From Pseudomonas fluorescens (GTDB taxonomy: Bacteria; Pseudomonadota; Gammaproteobacteria; Pseudomonadales; Pseudomonadaceae): DNA of 42,849 nt. The notes under the pieces were generated by a model. That model had not been told where the DNA came from and did no database searches. It worked only from the letters and a program-made list of their open reading frames with translations. The translations under genes were made by a program, and so were the position numbers. The stretch lies in NCBI RefSeq assembly GCF_000967965.1, contig NZ_LACC01000021.1, positions 1-42,849 on the forward strand, read 5' to 3'. Below are positions 1 through 9,312 of the stretch, piece after piece; positions within the stretch are counted from its first letter, which is position 1, and every line of letters starts with the position of its first letter.

Positions 1-1845
1 AATGACGATCTTGCCGCTGTCGGTGAACTTCACCGCGTTACTCAACAGGTTATTCAGCACTTGCTGCAGACGATTGCGATCACCGAGCAGCAGAGGTAGA
101 TCCGGTTGCGGACAACAGTAGAGTTCCACGCCTTTTTTTCGCGCCAGCGATACAAAACTTCTGGCCACGTCTTGTGCCAGTTCAATCAGGTTGAATTGCC
201 CTGACTCCAATGCGAGCTGACTTGCCTCAATCTTGGAGAAATCCAGAATGTCATCGATGATGTGCAACAGGTTACTGGAGGAGTGCTCGATGGTGTTCAG
301 ATAGCCCCGCTGAGGCGGTAGCAACGTAGTGTTTGCCAGCAGCTCCAGCGTGCCCAGTACGCCGTACAGCGGGGTGCGAATTTCATGACTCATCATCGCC
401 AGGAACGTGGATTTGGCCGCATTTGCCTCGTCGGCGGCTTCTTTCGCAGAGGCCAGCATTAACTCTGCATTCCTGCGCTCGCTGTCATCGACAAACGAAC
501 AAAACAGAACAGGCTGCTCGTTATATTGCAACTCCGCCAACGAAACATGAATGTACCGAGGTGTATTTTCATTGGTGGTGAAGGTGGTCACTCCCGTACG
601 GTAGGGAACTTCACCGTCTGTAAACTGTATGCTCATGAAGAAGTCGCGCAGGGTTGCACGGCACCCACCCATTTCAACATACGATGCAAGCATGGCCTTG
701 GCTTTTTCACTCTGAACCAATAATTCCCCACTTTTCCGACTGAACACACAAATACCCACCGGGGCCAACTTCAGCATCGTACGATTAAATTCTTCTCTCT
801 CCAGGAGTTGCACTGCCTGCTCTTGCGCAGGAAGAAAAACCGCACGTCTCACATACCGCATGATAATATAGGCCGACACGACCGAGGCTAAAAAAACCAA
901 ACAACCAAACACCACCGAATAACGCATCCGCCATAACACATCATCATAGCTTGCATAATAAACAATCCAGCGCTGACCGCCGCCCAATTCTTTCTTCAGG
1001 GACAGTTTAAATACAGGGGCACCATAACTCTCAAACCCATCACCCTTACTACTCAGCGCATTCAAAAAATCACTACTACCACGCTTGCCCGGATCCGGTT
1101 CTGGAACACCACTCACGACTCGCCCGCCTTTATCCAGAATAAGGTATTTGACACCCAACTCCGGCGCCGCGGTCATTTCGCTCATTATTGATTCCTGAAC
1201 TCGCGCATGAGGGATCTCTAATCCAAGCCAGGCATTGGGCATCAATCGAGGCGAAAACGATTCAAATATATATGATTTTTTCTCGCTGCCAGTCCCTAAC
1301 TGAAAGACCTGCAACCCACTGCCCACATTCTTGGCCCAGTCAACACCCTGCAACTGTTCAAACACTTCCTTTAACTTATTGCCCCTGTTTGTGCCAGAGT
1401 TTAATACATAACGTGCCACACCCGCTGCCCTGTCCATATAAATGATATTGACATTCGACTCACGAAGTTCCTGACGCATCTGCGCAGACAGGTTCAAAAT
1501 GCCCTTGCGACCATCAAGCGCTGAAAGGGACTCCAAATAGAAACTCTTTCTTTCCGAGGCTGAAGCGGGAGCAGCCGAACCGGGTACAAAATCGACTCCC
1601 TTAATCATTCCTGCAAGCAGCATCTCGTTTTTTTCAAAGAAGTCTCGGCTTTGGGTGTAACCATTGTTAAAATTCTTACGATACTCTGATGTTTCGGACA
1701 TCACGGATGCATAAAAGTACATCGCGACAGCACCCAGCACACCGAGTACAAATGCAATAGACAAGCAACCAATCAGTTTATAAGCAAATTCTGGATCTAG
1801 AATCCAATTATTCGAAAGACATTGAGTATGCGTATGCTTGGTCAT
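1..1845 (-). CDS. Membrane sensor histidine kinase, C-terminus cut by window edge (RocS/RcsC-like)
   Basis: The frame is open from an ATG at 1843-1845 to base 1, giving 615 codons with no stop. A first membrane segment lies near residues 24-43, then a periplasmic stretch of about 260 residues, then a second membrane segment near 307-330. A PAS-like region follows (APVGICVF), then the H-box MSHEIRTPLYG with phospho-acceptor His487. The frame ends inside the N-box of the ATPase domain (LNNLLSNAVKFTD). The rest of the ATPase domain, and any receiver or Hpt domains, would lie to the left of the window. It starts 89 bases after the EAL regulator gene, in the same direction, and the two probably form one operon beside the fimbrial genes. 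By analogy with RocS1 or PvrS it probably senses an unknown periplasmic signal and controls fimbriae; that role is inferred from context. Confidence 0.9.
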   Translation of the reverse strand, partial: MTKHTHTQCLSNNWILDPEFAYKLIGCLSIAFVLGVLGAVAMYFYASVMSETSEYRKNFNNGYTQSRDFFEKNEMLLAGMIKGVDFVPGSAAPASASERKSFYLESLSALDGRKGILNLSAQMRQELRESNVNIIYMDRAAGVARYVLNSGTNRGNKLKEVFEQLQGVDWAKNVGSGLQVFQLGTGSEKKSYIFESFSPRLMPNAWLGLEIPHARVQESIMSEMTAAPELGVKYLILDKGGRVVSGVPEPDPGKRGSSDFLNALSSKGDGFESYGAPVFKLSLKKELGGGQRWIVYYASYDDVLWRMRYSVVFGCLVFLASVVSAYIIMRYVRRAVFLPAQEQAVQLLEREEFNRTMLKLAPVGICVFSRKSGELLVQSEKAKAMLASYVEMGGCRATLRDFFMSIQFTDGEVPYRTGVTTFTTNENTPRYIHVSLAELQYNEQPVLFCSFVDDSERRNAELMLASAKEAADEANAAKSTFLAMMSHEIRTPLYGVLGTLELLANTTLLPPQRGYLNTIEHSSSNLLHIIDDILDFSKIEASQLALESGQFNLIELAQDVARSFVSLARKKGVELYCCPQPDLPLLLGDRNRLQQVLNNLLSNAVKFTDSGKIVI

Positions 1846-1934
1846 GACGAAATACTATCCGTCACACCAATCGCCTTATATGAGAGGATTCTTATAATCG
1901 GCCAAATAACAAACAGCCTGCTTTCGACACAGCC

Positions 1935-3155
1935 TCACCCAAGCAATAGCTGCTCCAATGCAGACTCCGCCATGGGTTTGCTGAATAGGTAGCCTTGCAC
2001 GGTACTGCAACCCAGTTTTTTAAGTAACGTCAAGTCCCGAGCATCTTCCACGCCCTCTGCAACCACTTTTATATTTAGCTGCTTGGCCAGGGAAATGCTA
2101 CTTTCAAGCGCGACCTGAGCCACAGGGCTTTTATGTGCACCATGAACAAAAACACGATCGATCTTGATTTCATCGAAGGGAACCGACATCAAATTCAACA
2201 ACGACGAATAACCTGTCCCGTAATCGTCAATGGATAATTTGAAACCCTTTAACTTGAGCCGTGCAGCCCCCGCCAGGTAATCACTGTAGTCGTCGGTCTC
2301 GGTCGTCTCGGTCAACTCCAGCATCAGTGTCCCCGGGTCGCCTCCACAGCGCTCGACAATAGCCAGCAAACGCTCAGGAAGCGACTCCTCTGAAAGGAGT
2401 GAAACCGGAATGTTAAACGACAAGGTCAGCGGCCACCCCATCTTGCGCCACGCAGCCTGGGCCCTCAGTGCTTTCTCCAACAGCATCGAGTTCAGGTGAT
2501 TGATCCAGCCCGACGAGATGATCGTGCTCAAAAATACCGAAGGCAACAAAATGCCTCTCGAAGGATGATTCCAGCGCGCAAGCACCTCGACTCCAACGAT
2601 CCTGGAAGTCTCAATATCATGTTGCGGCTGATACCACGCGGTGAACTGCTTGCCGATCAACCCTTCCAGCACATCGACAGCGTCAGCGGACATTGGTGAT
2701 GACGCACTGTCATGCGAAACCACTTCCAACGGGCTACGCGTGCTATCGAAACGACGCATGGCCGCACTGAGCTCGCCCGTATTGAGCGGTTTGCTCAACG
2801 CACTCAATTGCCGGAAGCCCAATGAGGTCGCCAGACGCTCTACCAACTGAATAAGCGAAGCCGGTTGCGACGAAAGCACGACGAGGTCAGGCTTTTCGTT
2901 CAGTTCCGCCAGGCGTTTGATAAACACAATCCCGTCCATGTCGGGCATGGCCAGATCGCAGATAACCAGGTCGTAGCGCTTGACCCTCAACATCTCCAAT
3001 GCCTGAATACCATTCGAAGCACACTCCACCTCAACACCGATGTCTGTGCGCAGTTGTTGCGCCACGTACTCACGCTGGAAAACATGATCTTCGACCAAAA
3101 GCACGGAGGTCGACTCTGCCCTATGCAAGATGTTTGTTACATTGTCCTGACTCAT
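1935..3155 (-). CDS. Response regulator with REC and EAL domains, c-di-GMP phosphodiesterase (RocR/PvrR-like)
   Basis: The product has 406 residues. The receiver domain covers roughly residues 16-135, with acidic pocket E22/D23 and phospho-acceptor D67 in VICDLAMPDMDG. The EAL domain covers roughly 165-400. All hallmark residues of an active phosphodiesterase are present: the EVL signature at 190-192 with R194, E280, the D310-D311 pair in SIDDYGTGYSS, K331 in EIKIDR, E367 in VVAEGVE, and Q387 in VQGYLFSKP. The predicted reaction is hydrolysis of c-di-GMP to pGpG, controlled by phosphorylation. Domain order and length match RocR and PvrR of P. aeruginosa, which act with sensor kinases on Cup fimbriae. 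Here the gene lies between a sensor kinase gene and a fimbrial operon, all on the same strand, so a role in switching adhesion is likely. The start has AGAAGG just upstream. Confidence 0.93.
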   Translation of the reverse strand: MSQDNVTNILHRAESTSVLLVEDHVFQREYVAQQLRTDIGVEVECASNGIQALEMLRVKRYDLVICDLAMPDMDGIVFIKRLAELNEKPDLVVLSSQPASLIQLVERLATSLGFRQLSALSKPLNTGELSAAMRRFDSTRSPLEVVSHDSASSPMSADAVDVLEGLIGKQFTAWYQPQHDIETSRIVGVEVLARWNHPSRGILLPSVFLSTIISSGWINHLNSMLLEKALRAQAAWRKMGWPLTLSFNIPVSLLSEESLPERLLAIVERCGGDPGTLMLELTETTETDDYSDYLAGAARLKLKGFKLSIDDYGTGYSSLLNLMSVPFDEIKIDRVFVHGAHKSPVAQVALESSISLAKQLNIKVVAEGVEDARDLTLLKKLGCSTVQGYLFSKPMAESALEQLLLG

Positions 3156-3290
3156 TCATTGCACCTTCTGGGTACCCGTTACTGGTTAAGAATTCCCGCA
3201 TGTGCCGTATCAGTGTCATGCATGCAAGATCAACATTCCCCCCAGCCTAAGCTGTGGTCTGACGGGTAAAAATGAGACAGTTCGCAATCT

Positions 3291-3307
3291 GGGTGGCGCC
3301 ACCACCC
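3291..3307 (-). terminator. Small hairpin after the adhesin gene
   Basis: A GGGTGG/CCACCC stem with a five-base loop lies 24 bases beyond the adhesin stop codon and before the EAL regulator gene. There is no T-tract, so it may only be a weak or Rho-assisted end, or a stabiliser of the fimbrial mRNA. The 176-base gap around it leaves room for a separate promoter for the regulator pair, but I could not identify one. Confidence 0.3.
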
Positions 3308-3331
3308 AAGGCAGGCCCGAGCCTGCACCCT

Positions 3332-4486
3332 CTATTGATACTGGATGGTGAATTCGATCAGTGAATTGGCACTTCCCGCAGTGACACTGGCCTGTGTCTG
3401 GTAGTAGGCCGCGTCCAGCCCGATCTGATAATTGCCAGCCATACCGGTATAACCGGCAAAGCGTGTGTTCACGTCAAACCCCACCACCGTCCCCGTTCCC
3501 GTCGTCGTGATTTGCAACCCGATGCCAGTGGCCACACCCGTCCCCGGGGTCAACTGTGCGACACCATTCGTGCTCGCCCCGACGCTGCCACTGACCGGGT
3601 GCAATGAGAACATGATCGCGCCCATGCCCGCCGGACAACCGGTCAACGGGAGGGTGAAGCTGTGTTTTCCGGTAATGCTGCCGATTCCCTTAAACTCCGA
3701 CGCTGCATGAATGCCCATGTTCACGGGCACGCTGGTCGTGGGTGTACAACCGAGTACTGGAAACGTGGATTTGAGTTGAGTCAATACAATGTTGTTAGTA
3801 CCGAATACGGCCCCGTTGTATTGGATCGTAGCGGTGCCAATGGTCACACCACCTTGCGCCACGAGGGTGCTTCCCGCAGCGATGGTGCCGATCTTGACGT
3901 AGCGCGCACTGATGGCAATACCGATATCCGTTGGTTGATACGCCAGGGAGAAGTTCCAGGCCGGCGCCGAATTGTTATACGCGTTGGTCAATGGCACATC
4001 GGTGACCGGCTCATAGACCGTACCGGTGTAGTTGCCCGAGGTATCTGCAGTCCCGTAGATCGGGTGCCACTGAAACACGATACCGAGCCCGGCAACCCCG
4101 GTCTTGAAGACACTGTAAGTGACACCATCAAGTGTCAGTGATGACGGCGAAGCCAGTTGCCCGGTGCCCATGAGCTGCGGTCGCAGCACATCGCCCGTGG
4201 AGGCATAGCACCACCAGTTTCGGTAAGTTTTGCTGTACGCGGACCAATCGCCGATCCAGCCGTTGACAGGCACATCCGCAGACGTGGTGATGACGCCGCC
4301 GCCCGCGGTAATGGGAATGTTAGGGTCCAGCGCATAGCCGCCCCCGCACTGATAAGCCTGTGCGACGCCACAACTGAGGATCAACAATACCGCGAGGATC
4401 CAGCGTTGAAGATGAGTGCGAATAGCCAGTGCCTGTTTCGGCAATCTGTCAGCGGTCTGATTCATATCGGTGGTCTGCATAAGCAT
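3332..4486 (-). CDS. Two-domain fimbrial tip adhesin
   Basis: The product has 384 residues. A hydrophobic signal segment (WILAVLLILSCGVAQA) ends near residue 44 and is followed by YQCGGGYALDP. The N-terminal half (about 45-240) looks like a receptor-binding domain: it is rich in Trp, Tyr and Gly, with Cys residues at each end. The C-terminal half (about 245-384) has pilin-like features, including a Cys in LTGCPAG and a C-terminus ending IEFTIQYQ that resembles a donor-strand beta-zipper end. This two-domain build is typical of FimH-type tip adhesins. A strong AAGGGG site overlaps the usher stop codon and sits 6 bases before the ATG at 4486; an in-frame ATG three codons later is possible. It is the last gene of the fimbrial operon, 11 bases after the usher. 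The receptor cannot be predicted. Confidence 0.85.
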   Translation of the reverse strand: MLMQTTDMNQTADRLPKQALAIRTHLQRWILAVLLILSCGVAQAYQCGGGYALDPNIPITAGGGVITTSADVPVNGWIGDWSAYSKTYRNWWCYASTGDVLRPQLMGTGQLASPSSLTLDGVTYSVFKTGVAGLGIVFQWHPIYGTADTSGNYTGTVYEPVTDVPLTNAYNNSAPAWNFSLAYQPTDIGIAISARYVKIGTIAAGSTLVAQGGVTIGTATIQYNGAVFGTNNIVLTQLKSTFPVLGCTPTTSVPVNMGIHAASEFKGIGSITGKHSFTLPLTGCPAGMGAIMFSLHPVSGSVGASTNGVAQLTPGTGVATGIGLQITTTGTGTVVGFDVNTRFAGYTGMAGNYQIGLDAAYYQTQASVTAGSANSLIEFTIQYQ

Positions 4487-4497
4487 GATCTACCCCT

Positions 4498-7107
4498 TCA
4501 CTGGTTCGGTTGAGTAGCCAACGCAACGTCGGCCTCTGCTGCGATGGGCTCGCACATCGCGCTGATGGCGACAGCGCTCGGCTCGTCGCTCTTGACCACT
4601 GCCGGCAATTGATAATCCACTCGACAGGCGTGCGGACTCGCGTCGCTCCACTTGACGTTCAACACGCCCTTGTCGGCTTTCAGGCCTCTCGCGAGGAGGC
4701 GACCGCCCTGGGCAACCGTACCGACGGCGCTGCCATCTGCCGCGAACACTTGCGCACCGAATGGCAGCGACTTGCCTTGCGGTGTGGTCAAGCGCAGGAA
4801 CACCGCGCGACCGCTGTTGGCGGTTTCAAACTTGAGCTTGACCACCGCCCCTGCGGTCGGCGCCACTTGCTCCATGGTTGACTTCATCTCTACGTTGACG
4901 GATAAGCCTTTCGGATCGATCTCCACCTGATTGCGCGCAAAAGGCGTCAGGCTCGACACCACCGCATGGCCCCATGGGTCTACGCGCAAACCGCTGGCGT
5001 TGGTGATGCGTGCACCGACCGCATCGTCGGCCTCCACGATGGCACTGGTCTCTCCCAGGCTCGGCGTAAACACCACGCCGCCCTCGTAGGCGACGATCCC
5101 GCCAGATACGTTGGCCCCCACCTGGTTGTAGTTGTTGCTTTGGCTGACGCTGCCACTGACCCGAGCCATCGATGAGGTGTAGCTGGCATTGCCGCCCACA
5201 TTGGTACTGCTCGAAGCACCATCACTGCTGCTGCGGTTGGCGTTCACCCCGTAGCTGAAATTGTTGTCCTTGCCCAAGGTGCCGCTGACCCCTTCCTGGA
5301 TGCTGCTACTGCCGGTGGAGCTCTTCTGTACGGAGGTTGTCGAGTACGGCTGGTGCTCACCGGACCCGAGTGCAAAACCGACCGTCAACATCAGGGTGTT
5401 GTCCCATTTGGCATTGGTGACATCCAGCTGCCGCGAGGCCGAAACGCTGTAACTGACCTGCTTGTAATTGTTGCTGTAGCCGAATTGGTACTGCACATCA
5501 CGACCGCTACGGTCCCAGTAGTCCTGGCTGCTACCTGAGGCATAGAAGCTTCCGTAGCCCTCTGGCAGACTCTGATTGACCGTGACTTGCATCTGCCCTC
5601 GACGACGCATCAGCGTGTCCCAGGTCTGGGCTGTACCCTTGCCTTCGGCATCGTTCATCATCACCGCGTCCTGCAAACCGAGATAACCACTGCTTGAATA
5701 GCGGTAGGCGGCGACGGCAATGTTGGTATTGGTAGGTGCCAGGAGTTTGCTGTAGCTCAAGCGCACGCTTCTGCCGGCCTGGTCAGGCTGATTGTTCAGT
5801 TGAGCCGCGGCATGTGTGATGTCCACGCCGAACGCGCCCAGACTGGTATTGAGCGCCATGCCACCCAGAACCGCCGAGTAACCGTCTGCCGCCTGCACAC
5901 CGCCATACCCCGTGAGCATGTTGGTAAAGCCGTGCTGGAGCGTGCCTTGCATCAGCCAGGGCGCTTCGTCAACGCCCGGGTTGTCGTACTTGCCACTGGT
6001 GACGCTGTAGCGTGTGACGCCCTCGCGAACCGAGTTGACCGGTGCGGCATAAGGCACTTTGGATATGTGCACGCTGCCATCCGCTTCGGTCACCACAACC
6101 TCAAGGTCGCCACCGTAGCCAGTGGGATAAAGATCGTTGATTTCAAAAGCGCCGGGGGCAACATTGGTTTCGTAGATGAGATTGCCATTCTGGCGGATCT
6201 GTACCACGGCGTTGCTGCGGGCAATACCGTGGATGATCGGAGCGTACCCGCGCTGGGAATCGGGACGCATGCGATCGTCGGTCGCCAGTTGCACACCACG
6301 GAAACCGACGCTATCGAACATGGAACCATCGGTGTATGCCTGCCCGATCACCAACTGGCTATCGAGCGGCGCAACCGAGCGCTGTAGATTGGTCTGGATA
6401 CTTTGATACTTGCCACCCAGATAAGGGCTCTTGCTATAGCTGCCATTATGGCGAAGCCGCCAGGCACCCACGTTCACGCCACCATTCAAACCCACATAGC
6501 TTTGTGTCGATGACTTGCCTGCTGAATCACTGCGATACAGGTTCGCGTTGTAACCAAGACGCGCCGCCGTCACGCCCTCATCCCAGAACTGTGGGTCGAC
6601 ATAACCGCGCGCACTGCGACTCATGGCGACCTGAGGCACGCTGACATCCAGCCTTTGCTCACCGAAGTCAAAGACCGCCGTCGCGTCCTGGATCAACGCC
6701 GGCAACGCCACGCATGCAGTTCCTTGGGCCAGGAGCGCGTTGGCTTGCGGGCTGAGTTTGCCGAGGTCTACGTGGATACGGTCAAGCAAATCACGGTCGA
6801 AACACGGCTGCACATCGCTCTTGTCCTCGCCCACCGCACGCAGGGTAATGTCGACCTTCGCCAGCCAGCTCTTGTTGATGTACAAATCAACCCGGTACTG
6901 CCCCGGCGGTGCGACGTTGCCCTTGGTAAAACGGCTGGTGTCGATCGCCTGCTTCCCGGTACGCAGAAAGTCATCGCTGAACTGGACTTCCTTCGCCGTG
7001 TTTGCAGGCTCGGCGGCCATTACCAGGCCACTGGTGCAAAGGGACAGCGTCAGAAGGCTGATCGAGCCTTGGCGAACGAACAAACGAGGACTCACACGGA
7101 TGTGCAT
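4498..7107 (-). CDS. Fimbrial outer-membrane usher (PapC/FimD/CupB3 family)
   Basis: The product has 869 residues, within the usual usher range. A signal peptide ends near LCTSGLVMAAEP. It is followed by an N-terminal chaperone-binding domain (VQFSDDFLRTG, and FTKGNVAPPGQYRVDLYIN, typical usher starts), a long beta-barrel with plug region (family motifs such as YAPIIHGIARSNAVV and APGAFEINDLYPTGYGGDLEVVV), and C-terminal domains ending near 869. The usher forms the outer-membrane pore, receives chaperone-subunit complexes and polymerises the fibre. It lies between the chaperone gene (125-base gap) and the adhesin gene (11-base gap). The sequence appears complete, with no frameshift. Confidence 0.97.
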   Translation of the reverse strand: MHIRVSPRLFVRQGSISLLTLSLCTSGLVMAAEPANTAKEVQFSDDFLRTGKQAIDTSRFTKGNVAPPGQYRVDLYINKSWLAKVDITLRAVGEDKSDVQPCFDRDLLDRIHVDLGKLSPQANALLAQGTACVALPALIQDATAVFDFGEQRLDVSVPQVAMSRSARGYVDPQFWDEGVTAARLGYNANLYRSDSAGKSSTQSYVGLNGGVNVGAWRLRHNGSYSKSPYLGGKYQSIQTNLQRSVAPLDSQLVIGQAYTDGSMFDSVGFRGVQLATDDRMRPDSQRGYAPIIHGIARSNAVVQIRQNGNLIYETNVAPGAFEINDLYPTGYGGDLEVVVTEADGSVHISKVPYAAPVNSVREGVTRYSVTSGKYDNPGVDEAPWLMQGTLQHGFTNMLTGYGGVQAADGYSAVLGGMALNTSLGAFGVDITHAAAQLNNQPDQAGRSVRLSYSKLLAPTNTNIAVAAYRYSSSGYLGLQDAVMMNDAEGKGTAQTWDTLMRRRGQMQVTVNQSLPEGYGSFYASGSSQDYWDRSGRDVQYQFGYSNNYKQVSYSVSASRQLDVTNAKWDNTLMLTVGFALGSGEHQPYSTTSVQKSSTGSSSIQEGVSGTLGKDNNFSYGVNANRSSSDGASSSTNVGGNASYTSSMARVSGSVSQSNNYNQVGANVSGGIVAYEGGVVFTPSLGETSAIVEADDAVGARITNASGLRVDPWGHAVVSSLTPFARNQVEIDPKGLSVNVEMKSTMEQVAPTAGAVVKLKFETANSGRAVFLRLTTPQGKSLPFGAQVFAADGSAVGTVAQGGRLLARGLKADKGVLNVKWSDASPHACRVDYQLPAVVKSDEPSAVAISAMCEPIAAEADVALATQPNQ

Positions 7108-7232
7108 CGCAGTACTACCGAAATGGCAGGAACAGCAAAGCCGTCACAGCGCAACACGCTGCTAGCGTTCAGCAATTCCTTGGGTGCTTGGGAAGGCTCA
7201 GTCAGCAGCCAGTGGCTGCACGACGTCCATTG

Positions 7233-8003
7233 TCACTTGGCCGGGTTGGCCGCGCTGCTCAGGGTTGCATCACCCTCGGTGATACCGCCGTAATCATTGA
7301 TCGCGCGGTAATGAACCTTGGCATCGACCCCCGGGGTGATCTGCCCTTTCAACGGGAAACTGCGAGTCTCGCCGGGCGCGACCATGCCACCGTCTTCAAA
7401 CGTGGCCGTCTTGCCTCCACTGGAGACATCAACACTGGCGAACGATGCGTGGAAAACGGTTGGGTTGCGCACTTCAAGGGCTGCGCCACCGGCATCCCGA
7501 ATCAATCGCCACGTGATGCTGGTCAGCGTGTCCCCGACATTGCCTTTGAGACCGACAGGACGGAAAAACAGTTTGATCCGCGAACGGATTGCAAGCTGAA
7601 GGAAGTTTTTATCCTCTTTATCTGCCGCAGGCTTGGGCGGAACCTCCAGAACGTTGAGCCAGAAGACCGACTCTTTATCCTTGGGCAGTGCTTCACCCGT
7701 GTAGAAAATACGCAACGTCTGGTTCCTCTGAGAGTCGAGGCGGGCCAACGGTGGAGTCACCGTAAAAGGCACGTCGATTTCGGAAGGGTCCGCATTGGCC
7801 TCTCCTTTGTCCACCCACGCCTGAATGAGTGCCGGTTCCTTGCCTTTATTGCTGATTTTCAGCGTGGTTTCGTGCTCTTGTGCGTTGTAAATAACCCGGG
7901 TTCCAGCAATCACCACCGACGCGTTTGCAGCAGTACCTGCCACCAGACCCAGCACCAACAAGCTGGCACCCAGAACGACGTGAAATTTGCTTTTGATATT
8001 CAT
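7233..8003 (-). CDS. Periplasmic fimbrial chaperone (PapD/FimC/CupB2 family)
   Basis: The product has 256 residues. A signal peptide ends near ANASVVIAGTRVIYN, and that last segment is the conserved first strand of PapD-type chaperones. The first Ig-like domain contains FTVTPPLARLDSQRNQTLRI and the conserved SVFWLNVLEVPP segment, followed by the subunit-binding Arg-Lys region near RSRIKLFFRP. The second domain carries the NPTVFH and PGETRSFPL motifs. It holds fimbrial subunits in the periplasm by donating its G1 strand and hands them to the usher. It is second in the operon, between the major pilin (94-base gap) and the usher. Only one chaperone gene is visible, so it must serve both pilin and adhesin unless others lie elsewhere. 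Confidence 0.97.
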   Translation of the reverse strand: MNIKSKFHVVLGASLLVLGLVAGTAANASVVIAGTRVIYNAQEHETTLKISNKGKEPALIQAWVDKGEANADPSEIDVPFTVTPPLARLDSQRNQTLRIFYTGEALPKDKESVFWLNVLEVPPKPAADKEDKNFLQLAIRSRIKLFFRPVGLKGNVGDTLTSITWRLIRDAGGAALEVRNPTVFHASFASVDVSSGGKTATFEDGGMVAPGETRSFPLKGQITPGVDAKVHYRAINDYGGITEGDATLSSAANPAK

Positions 8004-8097
8004 GACCTGTCACTGATATTGCCTGAGAAGGCTGGATGAACGCGGCGACAAAAACCGCGATCATCCGGATCGATACAACGTTGGCCAGTTGCGGGCC

Positions 8098-8643
8098 TTA
8101 GTTGTAAACAATCTCGTACATCACGCTGGAGTTCACCGAACCTGCACCAGTGGCGCCGCTTGCGAAGTAGCGAGCGGTGTAGCTCAGCGTGGCAGCACCC
8201 GTTGCATTGGTGGTTTTCAGCGTATCGCCCTGGGCGGTGGCATTTGCACCATTGAGTGCAATCGGCGCGCTCGCGCTGTTGAGCAACTGCACCTCTACGT
8301 TAGTGGCCAGGCCGGTATTTTTCAGTCGACCGGTGGCGCCATCAATGCCGCTGCTTGCCGAACTGAAGAATGCGCGCACAGGAACCGAAGGCGAGCAACC
8401 GGTCAGCTCTATGCTGAAAGGCGTGTCGCCAGCGGTTGCTCCAGCCGCCACCAAGCTGGAGGTATGAGTCGATGGCAGGGTCACGCTAAAGTCGTTGCTA
8501 CCACCGCCGTTGACGATGCAGGTATCGGCAATGAGCGCACCATTGAATGTGATCGTGCCGGTCGTTGGCGTGGCCGACGCGAACTGGGAGGCCATGGCGC
8601 TGACGGCAAAGATCGACGCGGTGAGGATTTTTGAGTTTTTCAT
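8098..8643 (-). CDS. Major fimbrial subunit (type 1 pilin family)
   Basis: The product has 181 residues with a signal peptide ending at QFASA. The mature start (TPTTGTITFNGALIADTC) is the classic pilin A-strand. A disulfide pair is expected between the Cys in DTCIVNGG and the Cys in ELTGCSPS. The C-terminus ends MYEIVYN, with the penultimate Tyr of the beta-zipper motif recognised by the chaperone. It is the first gene of the chaperone-usher operon and should be the bulk component of the fibre. Strong alanine, serine and threonine content is normal for such pilins. The start at 8643 has a GGAA-type site upstream. Confidence 0.94.
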   Translation of the reverse strand: MKNSKILTASIFAVSAMASQFASATPTTGTITFNGALIADTCIVNGGGSNDFSVTLPSTHTSSLVAAGATAGDTPFSIELTGCSPSVPVRAFFSSASSGIDGATGRLKNTGLATNVEVQLLNSASAPIALNGANATAQGDTLKTTNATGAATLSYTARYFASGATGAGSVNSSVMYEIVYN

Positions 8644-8710
8644 GATGAGTTCCGCTAGAAAGAAATCGTGTCCTCGTGGACAACGAAGCCAATTTAGTCG
8701 GAGCGCTCCG
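8644..8710 (-). promoter_or_regulatory. Leader of the fimbrial operon with two inverted repeats
   Basis: This short stretch lies between the pilin start and the decayed IS element. It holds a small hairpin TGTCC/GGACA (8669-8682) within the presumed untranslated leader and a perfect 12-base palindrome CGGAGCGCTCCG (8699-8710). Either could be an operator or an RNA structure. I cannot identify a clear -35/-10 pair, and the transposon remnant may have replaced the original upstream region. Confidence 0.3.
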
Positions 8711-9267
8711 ATGAAAGTATCAGAGGAATCTCAAAAATGCTCATGCGAAGAAGATCATTCACCATCGACGAAATCAAAGCCATTCGCCCTGAGGGACAGG
8801 GGTGAGTCAAATGAAGGCTGGCTGTATTTGGCCGTGGTGCTCGATCTGATTTCACGCCAAGTCGTTGGCTGGTCAATGAAGTCACAAATGACTAGCGACT
8901 TGGCCATTGATGCACTGCTGATAGCAGTGTGAAGGCGTAAGCCGAAGCAGGAGGTAATGGTTCACTCTGATCAGGGCAGCCAGTACAGCAGCTCTGATTG
9001 GCGCAGCTTTTTAAAGGCCAACAACCTGGTCGCCAGCATGAGCCGTCGAGGTAACTGCCACGACAACGCCGTAGCTGAGAGTTTTTCCAGCTGCTGAAAC
9101 GGGAACGAATCAAGAGAAAAATCTACACCACGCGGCAAGATGCTCGTAGTGATGTATTCGATTACATCGAGATGTTTTACAATCCAAAACGACGTCATAG
9201 TTTCAACAATCAGCTGTCACCGGTAGAGTTTGAAAAGCGTTACACAGCGAGCTTGGATCGTGTCTAG
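8711..9267 (+). pseudogene. Decayed IS3-family transposase (orfB, rve integrase core)
   Basis: The reading frame encodes NEGWLYLAVVLDLISRQVVGW, then HSDQGSQYSS, then RRGNCHDNAVAESF: the three blocks carrying the D, D and E of an IS3-type integrase core. It ends with FYNPKRRHSFNNQLSPVEFE, the usual C-terminus. It is broken twice. A TGA at 8930-8932 interrupts LLIAV-RRKPKQEV where a Trp codon is expected. A one-base loss in a T-run near 9085 (T5 where T6 is expected) shifts the frame before the KRERIKRKIY segment. The N-terminal two-thirds of orfB and all of orfA are missing; the first 30 or so codons do not look like transposase. It lies directly upstream of the divergent fimbrial operon. Confidence 0.88.
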
Positions 9268-9285
9268 AAAACCCGGGGCGATTCA
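9267..9285 (+). repeat. Right inverted repeat of the IS3-family remnant
   Basis: Read from outside inward, the end is TGAATCGCCCCGGGTTTTC, which resembles the TGA-starting, GC-rich ends of the IS51/IS407 branch of the IS3 family. It abuts the transposase stop codon. No matching left end is present upstream of 8711, so the element has lost its left side and cannot move. Confidence 0.65.
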
Positions 9286-9312
9286 GAGTGACAAAACTCA
9301 CTGTAAAAAAAA

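Noticed and set aside
8089..8634. A 181-codon plus-strand frame exactly opposite the pilin gene
   Set aside because: The minus-strand product has a signal peptide and all pilin features; the plus-strand product has none.
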